The position numbers and the translations under genes were made by a program. The notes under the pieces were generated by a model that was not told the DNA's origin, did not search any database, and saw nothing but the letters and a program-made list of their open reading frames with translations. From positions 1 through 63,584 of the forward strand of contig JASHOI010000013.1 in NCBI GenBank assembly GCA_030041195.1: a DNA stretch of 63,584 bases. The letters run 5' to 3'. This document shows, piece by piece, positions 32,853 to 41,407 of the stretch (within the stretch, counting starts at the first letter, position 1; each line of letters begins with the position of its first letter). The DNA comes from Streptosporangiaceae bacterium (GTDB lineage: Bacteria > Actinomycetota > Actinomycetes > Streptosporangiales > Streptosporangiaceae).

Positions 32853-34333
32853 CTGCCTGTTCCTTCCTCGATATCGCAATATGTGAGTCGCGAATGGTGG
32901 TGACTGTCAAATCGGGGCCATGCCTCCTTCCACGGATGCGAGCGCTCCAGCTGGCCGGCGAGCCGGAGCAGGGTGTCCTCCCGGCCGAAGCGGGCCAGGA
33001 ACTGGGACCCCACCGGCAGGCCGCCGCCGGAACGGAACAGCGGGACGCTCATGGCGGGCTGACCGGTCACGTTGGCCAGCAGCATGAACGTCCCCTTGCC
33101 GACCTCCTTGTCCCAGTACTCGGCCACGGTGCGCTCGTCCGGGGCAGCGGGATGCGGGATGGCGGGGGTCGGCGTGGTCGGCGTCAGGAACGCGTCGTAG
33201 TCGGCGAAGAACGCGGCTACCTCGCGGGCCGAACGCTGCAGCCGCGTGACCGAGTCGTGGTGGTCGAGCGCGGTCCGGTCCTGGCCGCGCCGGATGAGCA
33301 GCCGCACGGCCGGGGTGAAGTCGTCCAGGCGCAGCGGGGTGCCCAGGGCGCACGCCCAGGTCTGCGCGCGGGCGGCGGTGAGATCGCAGATGATGCCGTC
33401 GAAGGCGCGCGCCAGGCCCGGCCCGTCGTAGCGGGGAGCCGCCTCCTCCACCCGGTGCCCGAGCTGCTCGCAGAGCTCGGCGGTGCGCCGCACCGCTGCC
33501 CGGCACTCCTCATCCACTACCTGCTCGTCGGGGCTGTCCAGGCTGACCCCGATCCGCAGTGGCGGCGGGTCCTGGGTGGCCGCGGCGAGGTAGCAGCCGG
33601 GCGTCGCAGGCGGCACAGAGAATGAGCCCGGCTCCGGACCGCTGATGGCGTCGAGCGCCGCGGCGCTGTCCCGCACCGACCAGGTGAGCACGTGGGCCAC
33701 GCCGAGGCCGGCGCAGGTATCCGAGCGCTCGGGGCCGAGGGGGTTCCGGCCGCGGGTGGGCTTGAGCCCGAACAGGCCGCAGCGGGCGGCCGGGCCGCGG
33801 ATCGAGCCCCCGGTGTCGCTGGCGTGCGCGATCGGCACCAGCCTGCTGGCCACGGCGGCGGCCGCCCCGGCACTCGACCCGCCGGTCGACCGGGACAGGT
33901 CCCACGGGTTGTTCGTCGGGCCGTGCAGCGTGGTCTCACTCTCCGCGCCGAACTCCGAGCTTCCGCTCCGGCCGATGAAGATCAGCCCGGCGGACTTCAT
34001 GCGGGTGACGATCGTGGAGTCCTCGGCGCCGATGAACCCGCGCACAAACCGCGAGCCGTCGGTCTGCGGGCTCCCCCGGTACTCCGCGCCGAGGTCCTTC
34101 AGCAGCGTCGGCACCCCGGCAAACGGCCGCGGGCTCCCGCCCGGCTCGGCGGCGGCCACCTGCTCGTCAATGTCGTTGATCGGCAGCACCACCGCGTTCA
34201 GCGCGGCGTTGACGTCCGCCAGCCGCTGCTGGGCGGCCGCCACCAGCTCGGCCACGCTGATCTGGCCGCGCCGGACGAGCTCGGCCTGGCCCAGGCCGTC
34301 CAGCTCCGCCAGATCCCAGGCGCCGCTCGTCAC
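32849..34333 (-). CDS. Amidase (amidase-signature family), copy 2
   Basis: A 494-residue amidase with the triad Lys79 (LLKD), Ser153 (TGGSSAG) and Ser177 (SDTGGSIRGPAA). It is clearly paralogous to copy 3 at 38531-39997 (WDLAELD.LGQA, PTLLKD, GPTNNPWDL.RST). The GTG start at 34333 overlaps the stop of the HD-domain gene as GTGA, with GGAG eight bases upstream, and its own stop overlaps the binding-protein ATG. It is encoded between an HD-domain protein and the importer, so it probably acts on the imported amide. Confidence 0.92.
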   Translation of the reverse strand: MTSGAWDLAELDGLGQAELVRRGQISVAELVAAAQQRLADVNAALNAVVLPINDIDEQVAAAEPGGSPRPFAGVPTLLKDLGAEYRGSPQTDGSRFVRGFIGAEDSTIVTRMKSAGLIFIGRSGSSEFGAESETTLHGPTNNPWDLSRSTGGSSAGAAAAVASRLVPIAHASDTGGSIRGPAARCGLFGLKPTRGRNPLGPERSDTCAGLGVAHVLTWSVRDSAAALDAISGPEPGSFSVPPATPGCYLAAATQDPPPLRIGVSLDSPDEQVVDEECRAAVRRTAELCEQLGHRVEEAAPRYDGPGLARAFDGIICDLTAARAQTWACALGTPLRLDDFTPAVRLLIRRGQDRTALDHHDSVTRLQRSAREVAAFFADYDAFLTPTTPTPAIPHPAAPDERTVAEYWDKEVGKGTFMLLANVTGQPAMSVPLFRSGGGLPVGSQFLARFGREDTLLRLAGQLERSHPWKEAWPRFDSHHHSRLTYCDIEEGTGR

Positions 34334-34878
34334 GGCGGAGGCTCCGTGCCGCCGAGCACCCGGCGGACCATCGGGGCGAAGAACTCGGCCGGCTCGGTGT
34401 CGTAGTCCGGGTCGAACGAGCACTGGTCATAGACGTCGCAGAACCGCACGCAGGCGTCGAAGTAGGGGTGGTCGCGGTACCGGTCGCGGGCGTTGCGGTC
34501 CCCGCCGAGGTAGTGCGCGTAGTAGTACATCTGGAACAGGCCGTGATGCTTCACGATCCACACCAGCTCGTCGGACACGTGCCCGGCGAGCACGGCCGCC
34601 GCGATCTCGCCGTGGTGGTCCGGGGCGATGCACTCGCCGAGGTCGTGCAGGAGCGCGGCGACCACGTACTCCTCGCTCTCGCCGGCCCGGTACGCGCGCG
34701 TCGCCGTCTGCAGCGCGTGCTCGTACCGGGTGATCTTGTAACCGCCGGACGAGCCCCGGACCGTCTCGAACAAGGCCAGGACGTGATCGGGAATGCTCAC
34801 CTGAAGTTCCTGGCTGCGGAGGAACTCGTACTCCTCCTTGGTGCCGTCCGCCATCGCGGTGAAGGCCACCGTCTGCAT
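34330..34878 (-). CDS. HD-domain protein, possible di-iron oxygenase-like (PhnZ/TmpB group)
   Basis: A 182-residue all-helical protein with candidate metal ligands His54 (YEHALQTA), His78-Asp79 (LLHDLGE), the His pair in PDHHGE and the His pair in WIVKHHGLF, then FCDVYDQCSFDPDYD. This set resembles the HD proteins of phosphonate catabolism such as PhnZ and TmpB, which are mixed-valence di-iron oxygenases, more than nucleotide phosphohydrolases. No phosphonate genes are nearby. It sits between the dimethylformamidase-like and amidase genes, so an oxidative C-N or C-C cleavage is conceivable but unproven. Confidence 0.75.
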   Translation of the reverse strand: MQTVAFTAMADGTKEEYEFLRSQELQVSIPDHVLALFETVRGSSGGYKITRYEHALQTATRAYRAGESEEYVVAALLHDLGECIAPDHHGEIAAAVLAGHVSDELVWIVKHHGLFQMYYYAHYLGGDRNARDRYRDHPYFDACVRFCDVYDQCSFDPDYDTEPAEFFAPMVRRVLGGTEPPP

Positions 34879-34906
34879 GTCGCAAGCTCCTCTCCGGGGT
34901 GCTCCG

Positions 34907-37132
34907 TTACCAGTCGAGCTTGAAGCCGGGGTCCAGGAACCGGTCCAGAACGTTGCGCGTGATCGTCGACACGCCGCTGGTGTAATTTCGCGCGCTCAAT
35001 GAGCCGGTCCAGGTGATCGAGGCCGCGGCGAAGACCAGTCCGCCACCGTTATGCCTGGTCAGAGCCATGTGGATCTCGGGAGCCGCGCGGTCACGGAACG
35101 GGACGACCCGCTCGTGCCTGGCCACAGCGAGGACCCGGGTGTCGCCGCCGTAGCCCAGCGAGGTGGCCGGCACGTTGTCGCCCTCGTACGCGGCCGCCGT
35201 GCCGAGGTTGAGGCCGTAAGCGCCGATCGGCTCCTCGTCGACGCCGTCGAAGACGAACGACACCGCAGGATCGAAGCTCTCCGGAGTCCGGGCGAACCCG
35301 AACTCCCCCTCGGAGAACTGGCCGACCGTGCAGGTCAGGGACTGGGTGCCGAGCACCGCCCACACCGGGAAGCCCGCTTCGGTCCAGTTCAGCTGGCCCA
35401 TCACGCCGTCGGTGGAGTGCTGTGACTCATGCGGGAAGTCGCGGCGCAGCCCGTGCTCGTACTGGGTGGACTTGTCCTTCCGGACCTCCGAGATCAGCCG
35501 GTCCCCGTCCAGGGAGGTCACCCAGCCGATGGCGTTCCCGCCCAGCAGCATGACCCGCCGGCCGTCGCGCCATACGTAGTCCTGCAGGGCCCGCAGCATC
35601 GGCAGGCTCCAGTACTCCGGATGCGCCGAGAGGATCACGCAGTCGTACGGCCGCAGCAGGTCCACGCCCGCCCGGTGCAAGTCGTGGTCGCTTGCCACGT
35701 CGTAGTCGTACGACATCCGTTCCAGCCAGTCGACGACGTACAGGTCGCCGGCCAGCGTGTGGGCGCCGTGCTCGGGCGGGAACCGCCTGGGATTGAGCGA
35801 CCTGGTGGGCTTCCGCCAGGCCGCGTGGTACACGATCGAGCCGTCACTGTGCAGGTCGTAGTGGCACCGATTGCGGTCGATGACGCCGTCCGTGGACGCG
35901 GAGAACACCATGCGGTTGGACGAGTAGCACTGCCAGGTCAGCGTCGGCACGAGGAACAGCAGCTTCGACCGGGGTGCGGGCTGGCGCACCACGAACGGCA
36001 GGAACACCTCGTCGACGTCGTTGCTCAGCACCCCGGCGTAGATGCCCGGCTTGGCGTCCGCCGGGATATCCAGTTCCGCCGACACCGGCCACCGCGCGTC
36101 CGCGAGGTCGTCATCGTGCAGGTGGATGGCGTCGTACCGGCGGGGCGCGTCGCGGTACCGGTACCTCGACGCCGGCAAGTCGGCGTACCGGTACGAGATC
36201 GTCTCGCGCCAGTCGGGCCCGGTCACCCCGCGGGCGGGGGCATTGACCGCCTCGCCGTCCGGCGCGCCGGGAACCACGCTGGCCACGCGCCCGGTGCCGA
36301 TGTCCTGCGAGAAGTCCCAGGCTCCCAGGGCCCGCCGCTCCAGGCCCGCCCAGGACAGCCCGTCCGCTGCCAGGTCGACCAGTTCGGCGTCGGTCAGCGT
36401 CCCCTCGAGCAGCACCGGGCGCGCCAGCCTCCCGCTGAAGTGCGCCGCGTGCCCGGGGCCGCCCTGCGGGTCCTCGATCGCCCCCAGGTACAGCGGGTCG
36501 GCGGCCCGGAAGACCGGTCCGGGCTGCCCGCCACGCGACGCGGTGATGACGTGCCGCAGGTCGGTGCTGTAGATCTGGTGCACGGACAGCAGACCCTGGT
36601 CCGCGCGGTACGACATGGCCAGGAACTGCCATTCCACGTGCTCGACCGGCTCGCGGCCGAGCGCCCACAGCGGCCGCTTGCCGTCCAGCGAAACCGCCGC
36701 CTGGATCGAGTTGCTGCCCGCGACGAACAGGCCGTAAGACAGCCGGCCGGGGCTCCACATCCCGGCCAGCGCGTGCCATCCCTCCCGGAAGTGGGTGGGC
36801 AGGGCCCACAGACCCAGGGTGAAGTCGCCGGCCGGGACCAGCCTCGGGTGCGGCGGGACGCGGACGAACGAGCCGAGGTCGATGGGCCGCGGATCGAGGT
36901 CCAGCTCGGCCGGCTGGCCCCAGTCCTGTGGCTCGGCGAGGTAGCCCGGTCCCCCGGGGTTCGGGTCCCCGTGCACCAGCCGGACGACCTCGAGCGTGGC
37001 CGGGCCCCCGCAGCCGCTGGCCATCAGCGCGGCCCGGTCGCCGGCCCGGTAACTCGGCTGGGCGCTGTACCCCTCGAGACCGGCACCCGGGACTACGGTC
37101 AGGGCGGTGGTGGCCTGGCGCTGATCGCCCAT
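34907..37132 (-). CDS. N,N-dimethylformamidase large subunit-like protein
   Basis: A 741-residue protein. Residues about 100-270 look like a LamG/jelly-roll domain (FTLGLWALPTHFREGW, VEWQFLAMSYRADQGLLSV). The C-terminal half has LLFLVPTLTWQCYSSNRM, SAHPEYWSLPMLRALQDYV, GGNAIGW and a final GGGLVFAAASITW, as in the large subunit of DMFase. The Paracoccus enzyme has a 2-Tyr-1-carboxylate iron site; here Tyr403 and the His504-x-Glu506 pair are the likeliest equivalents. The small subunit of DMFase was not found nearby. It would hydrolyse an N-substituted amide or formamide. Confidence 0.82.
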   Translation of the reverse strand: MGDQRQATTALTVVPGAGLEGYSAQPSYRAGDRAALMASGCGGPATLEVVRLVHGDPNPGGPGYLAEPQDWGQPAELDLDPRPIDLGSFVRVPPHPRLVPAGDFTLGLWALPTHFREGWHALAGMWSPGRLSYGLFVAGSNSIQAAVSLDGKRPLWALGREPVEHVEWQFLAMSYRADQGLLSVHQIYSTDLRHVITASRGGQPGPVFRAADPLYLGAIEDPQGGPGHAAHFSGRLARPVLLEGTLTDAELVDLAADGLSWAGLERRALGAWDFSQDIGTGRVASVVPGAPDGEAVNAPARGVTGPDWRETISYRYADLPASRYRYRDAPRRYDAIHLHDDDLADARWPVSAELDIPADAKPGIYAGVLSNDVDEVFLPFVVRQPAPRSKLLFLVPTLTWQCYSSNRMVFSASTDGVIDRNRCHYDLHSDGSIVYHAAWRKPTRSLNPRRFPPEHGAHTLAGDLYVVDWLERMSYDYDVASDHDLHRAGVDLLRPYDCVILSAHPEYWSLPMLRALQDYVWRDGRRVMLLGGNAIGWVTSLDGDRLISEVRKDKSTQYEHGLRRDFPHESQHSTDGVMGQLNWTEAGFPVWAVLGTQSLTCTVGQFSEGEFGFARTPESFDPAVSFVFDGVDEEPIGAYGLNLGTAAAYEGDNVPATSLGYGGDTRVLAVARHERVVPFRDRAAPEIHMALTRHNGGGLVFAAASITWTGSLSARNYTSGVSTITRNVLDRFLDPGFKLDW

Positions 37133-37175
37133 GGCGTGCGTTTCCTTCCTGGTCCAGGGTTGCTGGCAGTGCCGC

Positions 37176-38504
37176 TCAGCGCGCGGCGGCCACCTGCCGG
37201 CGCAGCCTGCCGACCGTGGCCTGGGCGCGGTCGGCCAGCGCCGGGACGTCGATGTCCACGAGCTGGCCGGCCCGCTTGCGGAGAATCCCGTCGATCCAGA
37301 CGGATTCGACGTTCCTGGGCTGCGCGGCGAAAACCGCGAGCGCGACGGCCGAGTTGAACGGGATCAGGTTGGTGTCGTCGCGCCGCAGCAGGATCAGGTC
37401 GGCGCGCTTGCCCGGGGTGATCGACCCGGTCACATCGCCCAGGCCGAGGGCCCGCGCGCCGTCGATGGTCGCCTGGCGCAGCGCGTCCTCGGGCGAGTAC
37501 ACCGAGGGGTCGCCGTGGCGGTTGCGCTCCTTCAGGACGCTCATCCGCATGATCGCGAACATGTCGCAGTTGTCGCTGGCCGAGACCGAGTCGATCGAGA
37601 GGCAGACCCGGACACCGGCCCGCATGTACTCCACGATCGGCGACGACGGCTCGCCGATCTTCGCCATCGGCGCCGTGGCGACCGAGATCGGGACTCCGGC
37701 GTCGGCCAGGTAGCCGATGTGCCGCTGCTCGACGGTCACGCCGTGCACGGCCAGCAGGTCGGCGTCCAGGCCGCCAAGCTCGTGCAGCTGCTCGATGGGC
37801 GCGCCGCGCACGTGAGCGGTGCGGCGGATCCCGTTGTCCCTGGCGAACGCGAAGTCCTTGGTCCAGATGGCCGGCTCGAGCAGCTCAACCCCCCGGGACG
37901 CCAGCCCGAGGTGGAGCCGGCCCGAGCCGTCCGAGTGCGGAACCGGGTCGGAGCCGGAGAAGTAGCTGTTCATGAGGCTCTTCACGCCGGCGGTGTCCAC
38001 CGCCGCCGGCGGCTTGGCGGTCCGCGGCCCGTAGGAGTAGCGGCCGCGCAGGCCGCTGTCGGCCAGCGCGCGGACCACCGCCTCGGCGTGCTCCGGCGTC
38101 TGCACGTTCATTTCCCAGGCGTTGATCGTGGTGATGCCCGAGTCGATCGCCTCGGCCAGGCTGACCGTGGCCGAGGTGTAGGAGTCCTCCGGGGTGAACC
38201 GGGTGCCGTAGTCGTGGTGCAGCTCCTGCTGGATTTCGGCCAGCACGCCGTCCTGCGGCCAGCCACGGAACACGGACATCCAGAGGTGGCGGTGGGTGTC
38301 GATGAGGCCGGGCAGGGCCAGGTGGCGTGAGCCGTCGATCACCGTCGCGTCCGGGCCGGGCTCCAGGCCCTGGCCCACCGCCCGGATCGTGTCGCCCTGC
38401 AGCAGGATGTCGACGTCGGGCTGCTCGCCCAGGTCGTCGTCCATCGTGAGCGCGTGGACATGCCGGATGATCGTCTGTGGCGCTCGGTCCGACCCCATGG
38501 TCAT
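37176..38504 (-). CDS. Amidohydrolase-superfamily enzyme (AtzA/TrzN-like), copy 3
   Basis: A 442-residue enzyme with DTHRHLWMS (HxH), RRTAHVRGA, LLAVHGVTV and CLSIDSVSAS, giving all four metal or catalytic positions of the AtzA/TrzN/cytosine-deaminase-like group. It is more distant from copies 1 and 2 than they are from each other. AGGAGGG stands nine bases before the ATG at 38504. It follows amidase copy 3 by 26 bases and precedes the DMFase-like gene by 43 bases. The role is hydrolysis at a C-N (or C-Cl, C-S) bond of a small, often heterocyclic, compound. Confidence 0.9.
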   Translation of the reverse strand: MTMGSDRAPQTIIRHVHALTMDDDLGEQPDVDILLQGDTIRAVGQGLEPGPDATVIDGSRHLALPGLIDTHRHLWMSVFRGWPQDGVLAEIQQELHHDYGTRFTPEDSYTSATVSLAEAIDSGITTINAWEMNVQTPEHAEAVVRALADSGLRGRYSYGPRTAKPPAAVDTAGVKSLMNSYFSGSDPVPHSDGSGRLHLGLASRGVELLEPAIWTKDFAFARDNGIRRTAHVRGAPIEQLHELGGLDADLLAVHGVTVEQRHIGYLADAGVPISVATAPMAKIGEPSSPIVEYMRAGVRVCLSIDSVSASDNCDMFAIMRMSVLKERNRHGDPSVYSPEDALRQATIDGARALGLGDVTGSITPGKRADLILLRRDDTNLIPFNSAVALAVFAAQPRNVESVWIDGILRKRAGQLVDIDVPALADRAQATVGRLRRQVAAAR

Positions 38505-38530
38505 GATCTGCGACCCTCCTCTCGTGGCGG

Positions 38531-39997
38531 CTACGGACGCGGCGCGCTGTGCGCGCCGAGCAGCGGTACGGTGACGGGCGGCCAGCGCTGAGCCCACGGC
38601 CGGGCGGCCTCGAGCTGGGCGGCCAGGCGCAGCAGCACGTCCTCGCGTCCGGCGGCCGCGGTGAAGTGCGAGCCGATCGGCAGGCCGCCGTGCGACCAGC
38701 CCAGCGGGACGCTCATGGCCGGGGTGCCCATGACATTGGCGGGAATCGTGAAGCAGCCGCCGCCCAGCTCGAACTCCCACACCCGCTCGACGTTGCCGGC
38801 GGTCGGGGTCAGCTCCTGGTGCAAGGCGGGCAGCGTCGGGTTGGTCGGCGTCAGGAACACGTCGTAGGACTCGAAGAACGCGGCCGCGTCGCGGGACGCC
38901 CGGCGCAGCCGGGAGACCCCGTTGACATGCTGGCTGGCCGTCCGCGGCCGGCCCCGCTCGATCAGGTACCAGGTCAGCGGCTCGATGTCCGCGTCCGTGG
39001 CCCGCCTGCCGAGCTGCTGTTCCCAGGCCTCGATGCTCGCCGCGCTCGCGTCGAAGGTCAGCTGCTCGAACTCGCGGAAGAACAGTTCCTCGTCATAGTC
39101 GGGTTTGGCCTCCTCGACGGCGTGGCCGAGTTCCGCGCACAGCCGGGCCGTGGACGTCACGGCCTCCAGGCACTCGCCGTCCACCGGCACGCCCAGCGGC
39201 GCCGCGCCGGTCCACCCGATCCTGAGCTGGCCCGGGTCGCGAGACACCTCGGCCAGGAACGAGCCCGGCGCTGGCGGGGCCAGGAACGGCGCTCCGACAT
39301 CGGGGCCGGCCAGAACGTCGAGCGACGCCGCGCTGTCGCGCACGGACCGGGTCAGCATGTGCGCGGCGCTGAGCCCGGCGCATCCCTCGGTGCCGTCCGG
39401 GCCGAACGGGTTGCGGGCCCGCGACGGCTTGAGCCCGAACAGGCCGCACCAGCCGGCCGGCAGCCGGATGGACCCGCCGGAGTCACTGCCGTGCGCGATC
39501 GGCACCAGGCCGGCCGCCACCGCCGCGGCGGACCCGGTGCTGGATCCGGAAGTCGATCGGTCGAGATCCCAGGGATTATTGGTGGGGCCCGGCAGCGTCG
39601 TCTCGCCGGAGTTGCCGAACTCGGACGTGGCGCTCTTACCGATCACGGTCAGCCCCGCCCGCCGCAGCCGAGCGGCGAACTCGGAGTCGTGGTCCGAGAC
39701 GATCGGCGGGATAAACCTTGACCCGAGCCGCTGCGGCGAGCCCGTGTAGTGCGCCCCGATGTCCTTGAGCAGCGTCGGGACCCCGTAAAGCGCGCCGTCG
39801 GCAGGCCTGGCTGCCAGCCGCTTGAGCTGCTGGTCGAGATCCTCCATCCGCCACACGACCGACCCGAGAACGGGGTCGAGCTCGTCGATTCGCTCCAGGG
39901 CCGCCTCGGCCAGCTCACGTGGCGAGGCTTCGCCGGCCCGGATCAGCGCGGCCTGACCGAGCGCGTCGAGCTCAGCCAGTGACCACGCGGATCTCAT
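38531..39997 (-). CDS. Amidase (amidase-signature family), copy 3
   Basis: A 488-residue amidase with Lys78 (TLLKD), Ser152 (TSGSSTGS) and Ser176 (SDSGGSIRLPAG) as the Ser-cisSer-Lys triad. It starts the long catabolic and uptake operon; the ATG at 39997 has AGGGG eight bases upstream and is preferred to the preceding TTG. The proximity of two closely related amidases in the same operon suggests either gene duplication for two amide bonds of one substrate, or related substrates. Confidence 0.92.
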   Translation of the reverse strand: MRSAWSLAELDALGQAALIRAGEASPRELAEAALERIDELDPVLGSVVWRMEDLDQQLKRLAARPADGALYGVPTLLKDIGAHYTGSPQRLGSRFIPPIVSDHDSEFAARLRRAGLTVIGKSATSEFGNSGETTLPGPTNNPWDLDRSTSGSSTGSAAAVAAGLVPIAHGSDSGGSIRLPAGWCGLFGLKPSRARNPFGPDGTEGCAGLSAAHMLTRSVRDSAASLDVLAGPDVGAPFLAPPAPGSFLAEVSRDPGQLRIGWTGAAPLGVPVDGECLEAVTSTARLCAELGHAVEEAKPDYDEELFFREFEQLTFDASAASIEAWEQQLGRRATDADIEPLTWYLIERGRPRTASQHVNGVSRLRRASRDAAAFFESYDVFLTPTNPTLPALHQELTPTAGNVERVWEFELGGGCFTIPANVMGTPAMSVPLGWSHGGLPIGSHFTAAAGREDVLLRLAAQLEAARPWAQRWPPVTVPLLGAHSAPRP

Positions 39998-40087
39998 CAA
40001 TACGCCCCTAAGCCTGTCTCTCGATCGCCCTCGGGCGCCGCCCGGTCTTCACGATCACCAGGCTGCAACTTATATTGGCTGGAACAT

Positions 40088-40112
40088 ATACATCCGGGGT
40101 ACGGCCGTCAAG
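40088..40112 (-). promoter_or_regulatory. Promoter of the amidase/amidohydrolase/importer operon
   Basis: On the minus strand, TTGACG lies at about 40112-40107 and a TATATG/TATGTT-type -10 lies 15-17 bases on, next to a further AT-rich stretch TATATTGGCTGGAACATATA at about 40070-40090. CAGTGTCTTGACGGCC and CCGGATGTAT match the promoter at 17.4 kb. The GYD gene is read from the other side of this region. Confidence 0.5.
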
Positions 40113-40161
40113 ACACTGCCAGAGTGCGTTATCGATCTGTATTTCGTTCTAAGGAGCCAAC

Positions 40162-40482
40162 ATGCCGATGTTCCTAGCAACCGGCCCGTACACCAGCGAG
40201 GGCGTCGCCGGCCTGGCCAAGACGGGAGCGACGCGGCGCGCGGCGCAGCTTGGCGCGATGGCCGAGGGGCTGGGCGGGCGGCTGGTGGGGATGTACTTCG
40301 GCCTGCACGAGAGCGACACCTACATCGTCCTGGAGCTGCCGAACACCGCCACCGCCGCGGCGATCGCCAAGGCCGTCAACGCGGCCGGCACCGGTCACTG
40401 CAACATGCAGCCGATCCTGACCCCGGAGGAGATGGACGAGGTCCTGAAGATCGACACCAGGTTCGCTGCCCCCGGCTCATAG
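40162..40482 (+). CDS. GYD-domain protein
   Basis: A 106-residue protein of the GYD family (MPMFLATGPYTSEGVAGLAKTGATR, shortened here, then GRLVGMYFGLHESDTYIVLELP). The domain is a small ferredoxin-like fold; its function is unknown, though members often accompany catabolic or biosynthetic enzymes. AAGGAG stands seven bases before the ATG. It is divergent from the large catabolic operon with which it shares the intergenic region, suggesting a role in the same system. Confidence 0.82.
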   Translation: MPMFLATGPYTSEGVAGLAKTGATRRAAQLGAMAEGLGGRLVGMYFGLHESDTYIVLELPNTATAAAIAKAVNAAGTGHCNMQPILTPEEMDEVLKIDTRFAAPGS

Positions 40483-40510
40483 CCGCCCAGAGGATTTTCG
40501 GCGAAGCTGA

Positions 40511-41335
40511 TCAGGCGTCCTTCTGCCCGGTGTCGTCGAGGTACACCGGGGTGCGGCGGTCCTTGCGCGCCCTGATCATCTCCTCGAAGTTACCGGTCAG
40601 GTTCCGCACGTACAGCTGGGCCACGCCCTCGTGCCGCATGTGCGCTTCCAGGCTGGCGGCGTCCAGGCCCGACCACAGCAGCCGCTTGGTCAGCTCCACC
40701 CCCACGCGGCTCCAGCCGGTGATCCGCGCCGCGATGTCATAGCAGGTGCCAAGCAGCTTGTCGCCGGCGGTGACCTGTGAGACCAGCCCGATGCGGGCGG
40801 CCTCGGCGGCATCCACGTCACGGCCGGTGAGCATGATCTCGAAGGCGCGGGAGGCCCCGATCGCGCGGGGCAGCAGGTAGCTGAGGCCAAGCTCGGTGGA
40901 GGACAGCCCGTTGTTGATGCCCGCCGCGCGGAAGTACGCGGTGTCAGCGGCGATCCGGATGTCGAAGGCGAGCGAGAGGCACAGGCCTCCCCCGATCGCG
41001 GGCCCGTTGATGGCCCCGATCACCGGCTGATGCATCTTGCGGAGGGTGAGGATGACGTCGTCGAGCAGCTCCATGGCCCGCAGGGATATGCCCGGAACCG
41101 TGAGCCCGTCGATATCCGGTATCCGGCCGGCATCGACGAGGTCCGCTCCGGAGCAGAAGCCGGCCCCGGCGCCGGTGACCACGACCACGCGGGTGTCGTT
41201 GTCGCGGCTGATCTCCTCTAGTGCCTGCCGGAACGGGATCATCACGTCGAACGACATCGCGTTCATTCGCTCGGGGCGGTTCAGGGTGACGAGCGTGACA
41301 TGCGGCCTGGGCTTCGTCGCGAGAAGAAACGGCAT
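40511..41335 (-). CDS. Enoyl-CoA hydratase/isomerase family protein
   Basis: A 274-residue crotonase-fold protein with GAGFCSGADL and NGPAIGGGLCLSLAFD for the oxyanion hole. The classical glutamate of the GGGxE position is absent (GGGLCL), as in many mycobacterial EchA-type proteins, so the reaction may not be a plain hydration. The ATG at 41335 lies about nine bases from a strong -10, so the mRNA is leaderless or nearly so. A KstR-like operator lies inside its promoter, suggesting a link to lipid or steroid acyl-CoA breakdown rather than to the amide island. Confidence 0.86.
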   Translation of the reverse strand: MPFLLATKPRPHVTLVTLNRPERMNAMSFDVMIPFRQALEEISRDNDTRVVVVTGAGAGFCSGADLVDAGRIPDIDGLTVPGISLRAMELLDDVILTLRKMHQPVIGAINGPAIGGGLCLSLAFDIRIAADTAYFRAAGINNGLSSTELGLSYLLPRAIGASRAFEIMLTGRDVDAAEAARIGLVSQVTAGDKLLGTCYDIAARITGWSRVGVELTKRLLWSGLDAASLEAHMRHEGVAQLYVRNLTGNFEEMIRARKDRRTPVYLDDTGQKDA

Positions 41336-41343
41336 ACCAGGCG

Positions 41344-41372
41344 ACCGTAGAACGTGTTCTAGTTTCCGTCAA
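41344..41372 (-). promoter_or_regulatory. Promoter containing a KstR-like operator TAGAACGTGTTCTA
   Basis: On the minus strand, TTGACG (41372-41367) and TACGGT (41349-41344) are spaced by 17 bases. The palindrome TAGAAC-GT-GTTCTA at 41348-41361 lies between and partly over them, and fits the published KstR-type pattern TnnAACnnGTTnnA. A KstR-like TetR protein would repress the enoyl-CoA hydratase gene until a CoA ester binds. Confidence 0.6.
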
Positions 41373-41407
41373 CGTATGCTGGTCTCGAGGAGCGGGATGG
41401 TCCTGCC

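Noticed and set aside
32907..33905. Arginine-rich minus-strand frames within amidase copy 2
   Set aside because: They are offset frames of the amidase gene, whose triad and start coupling are clear.
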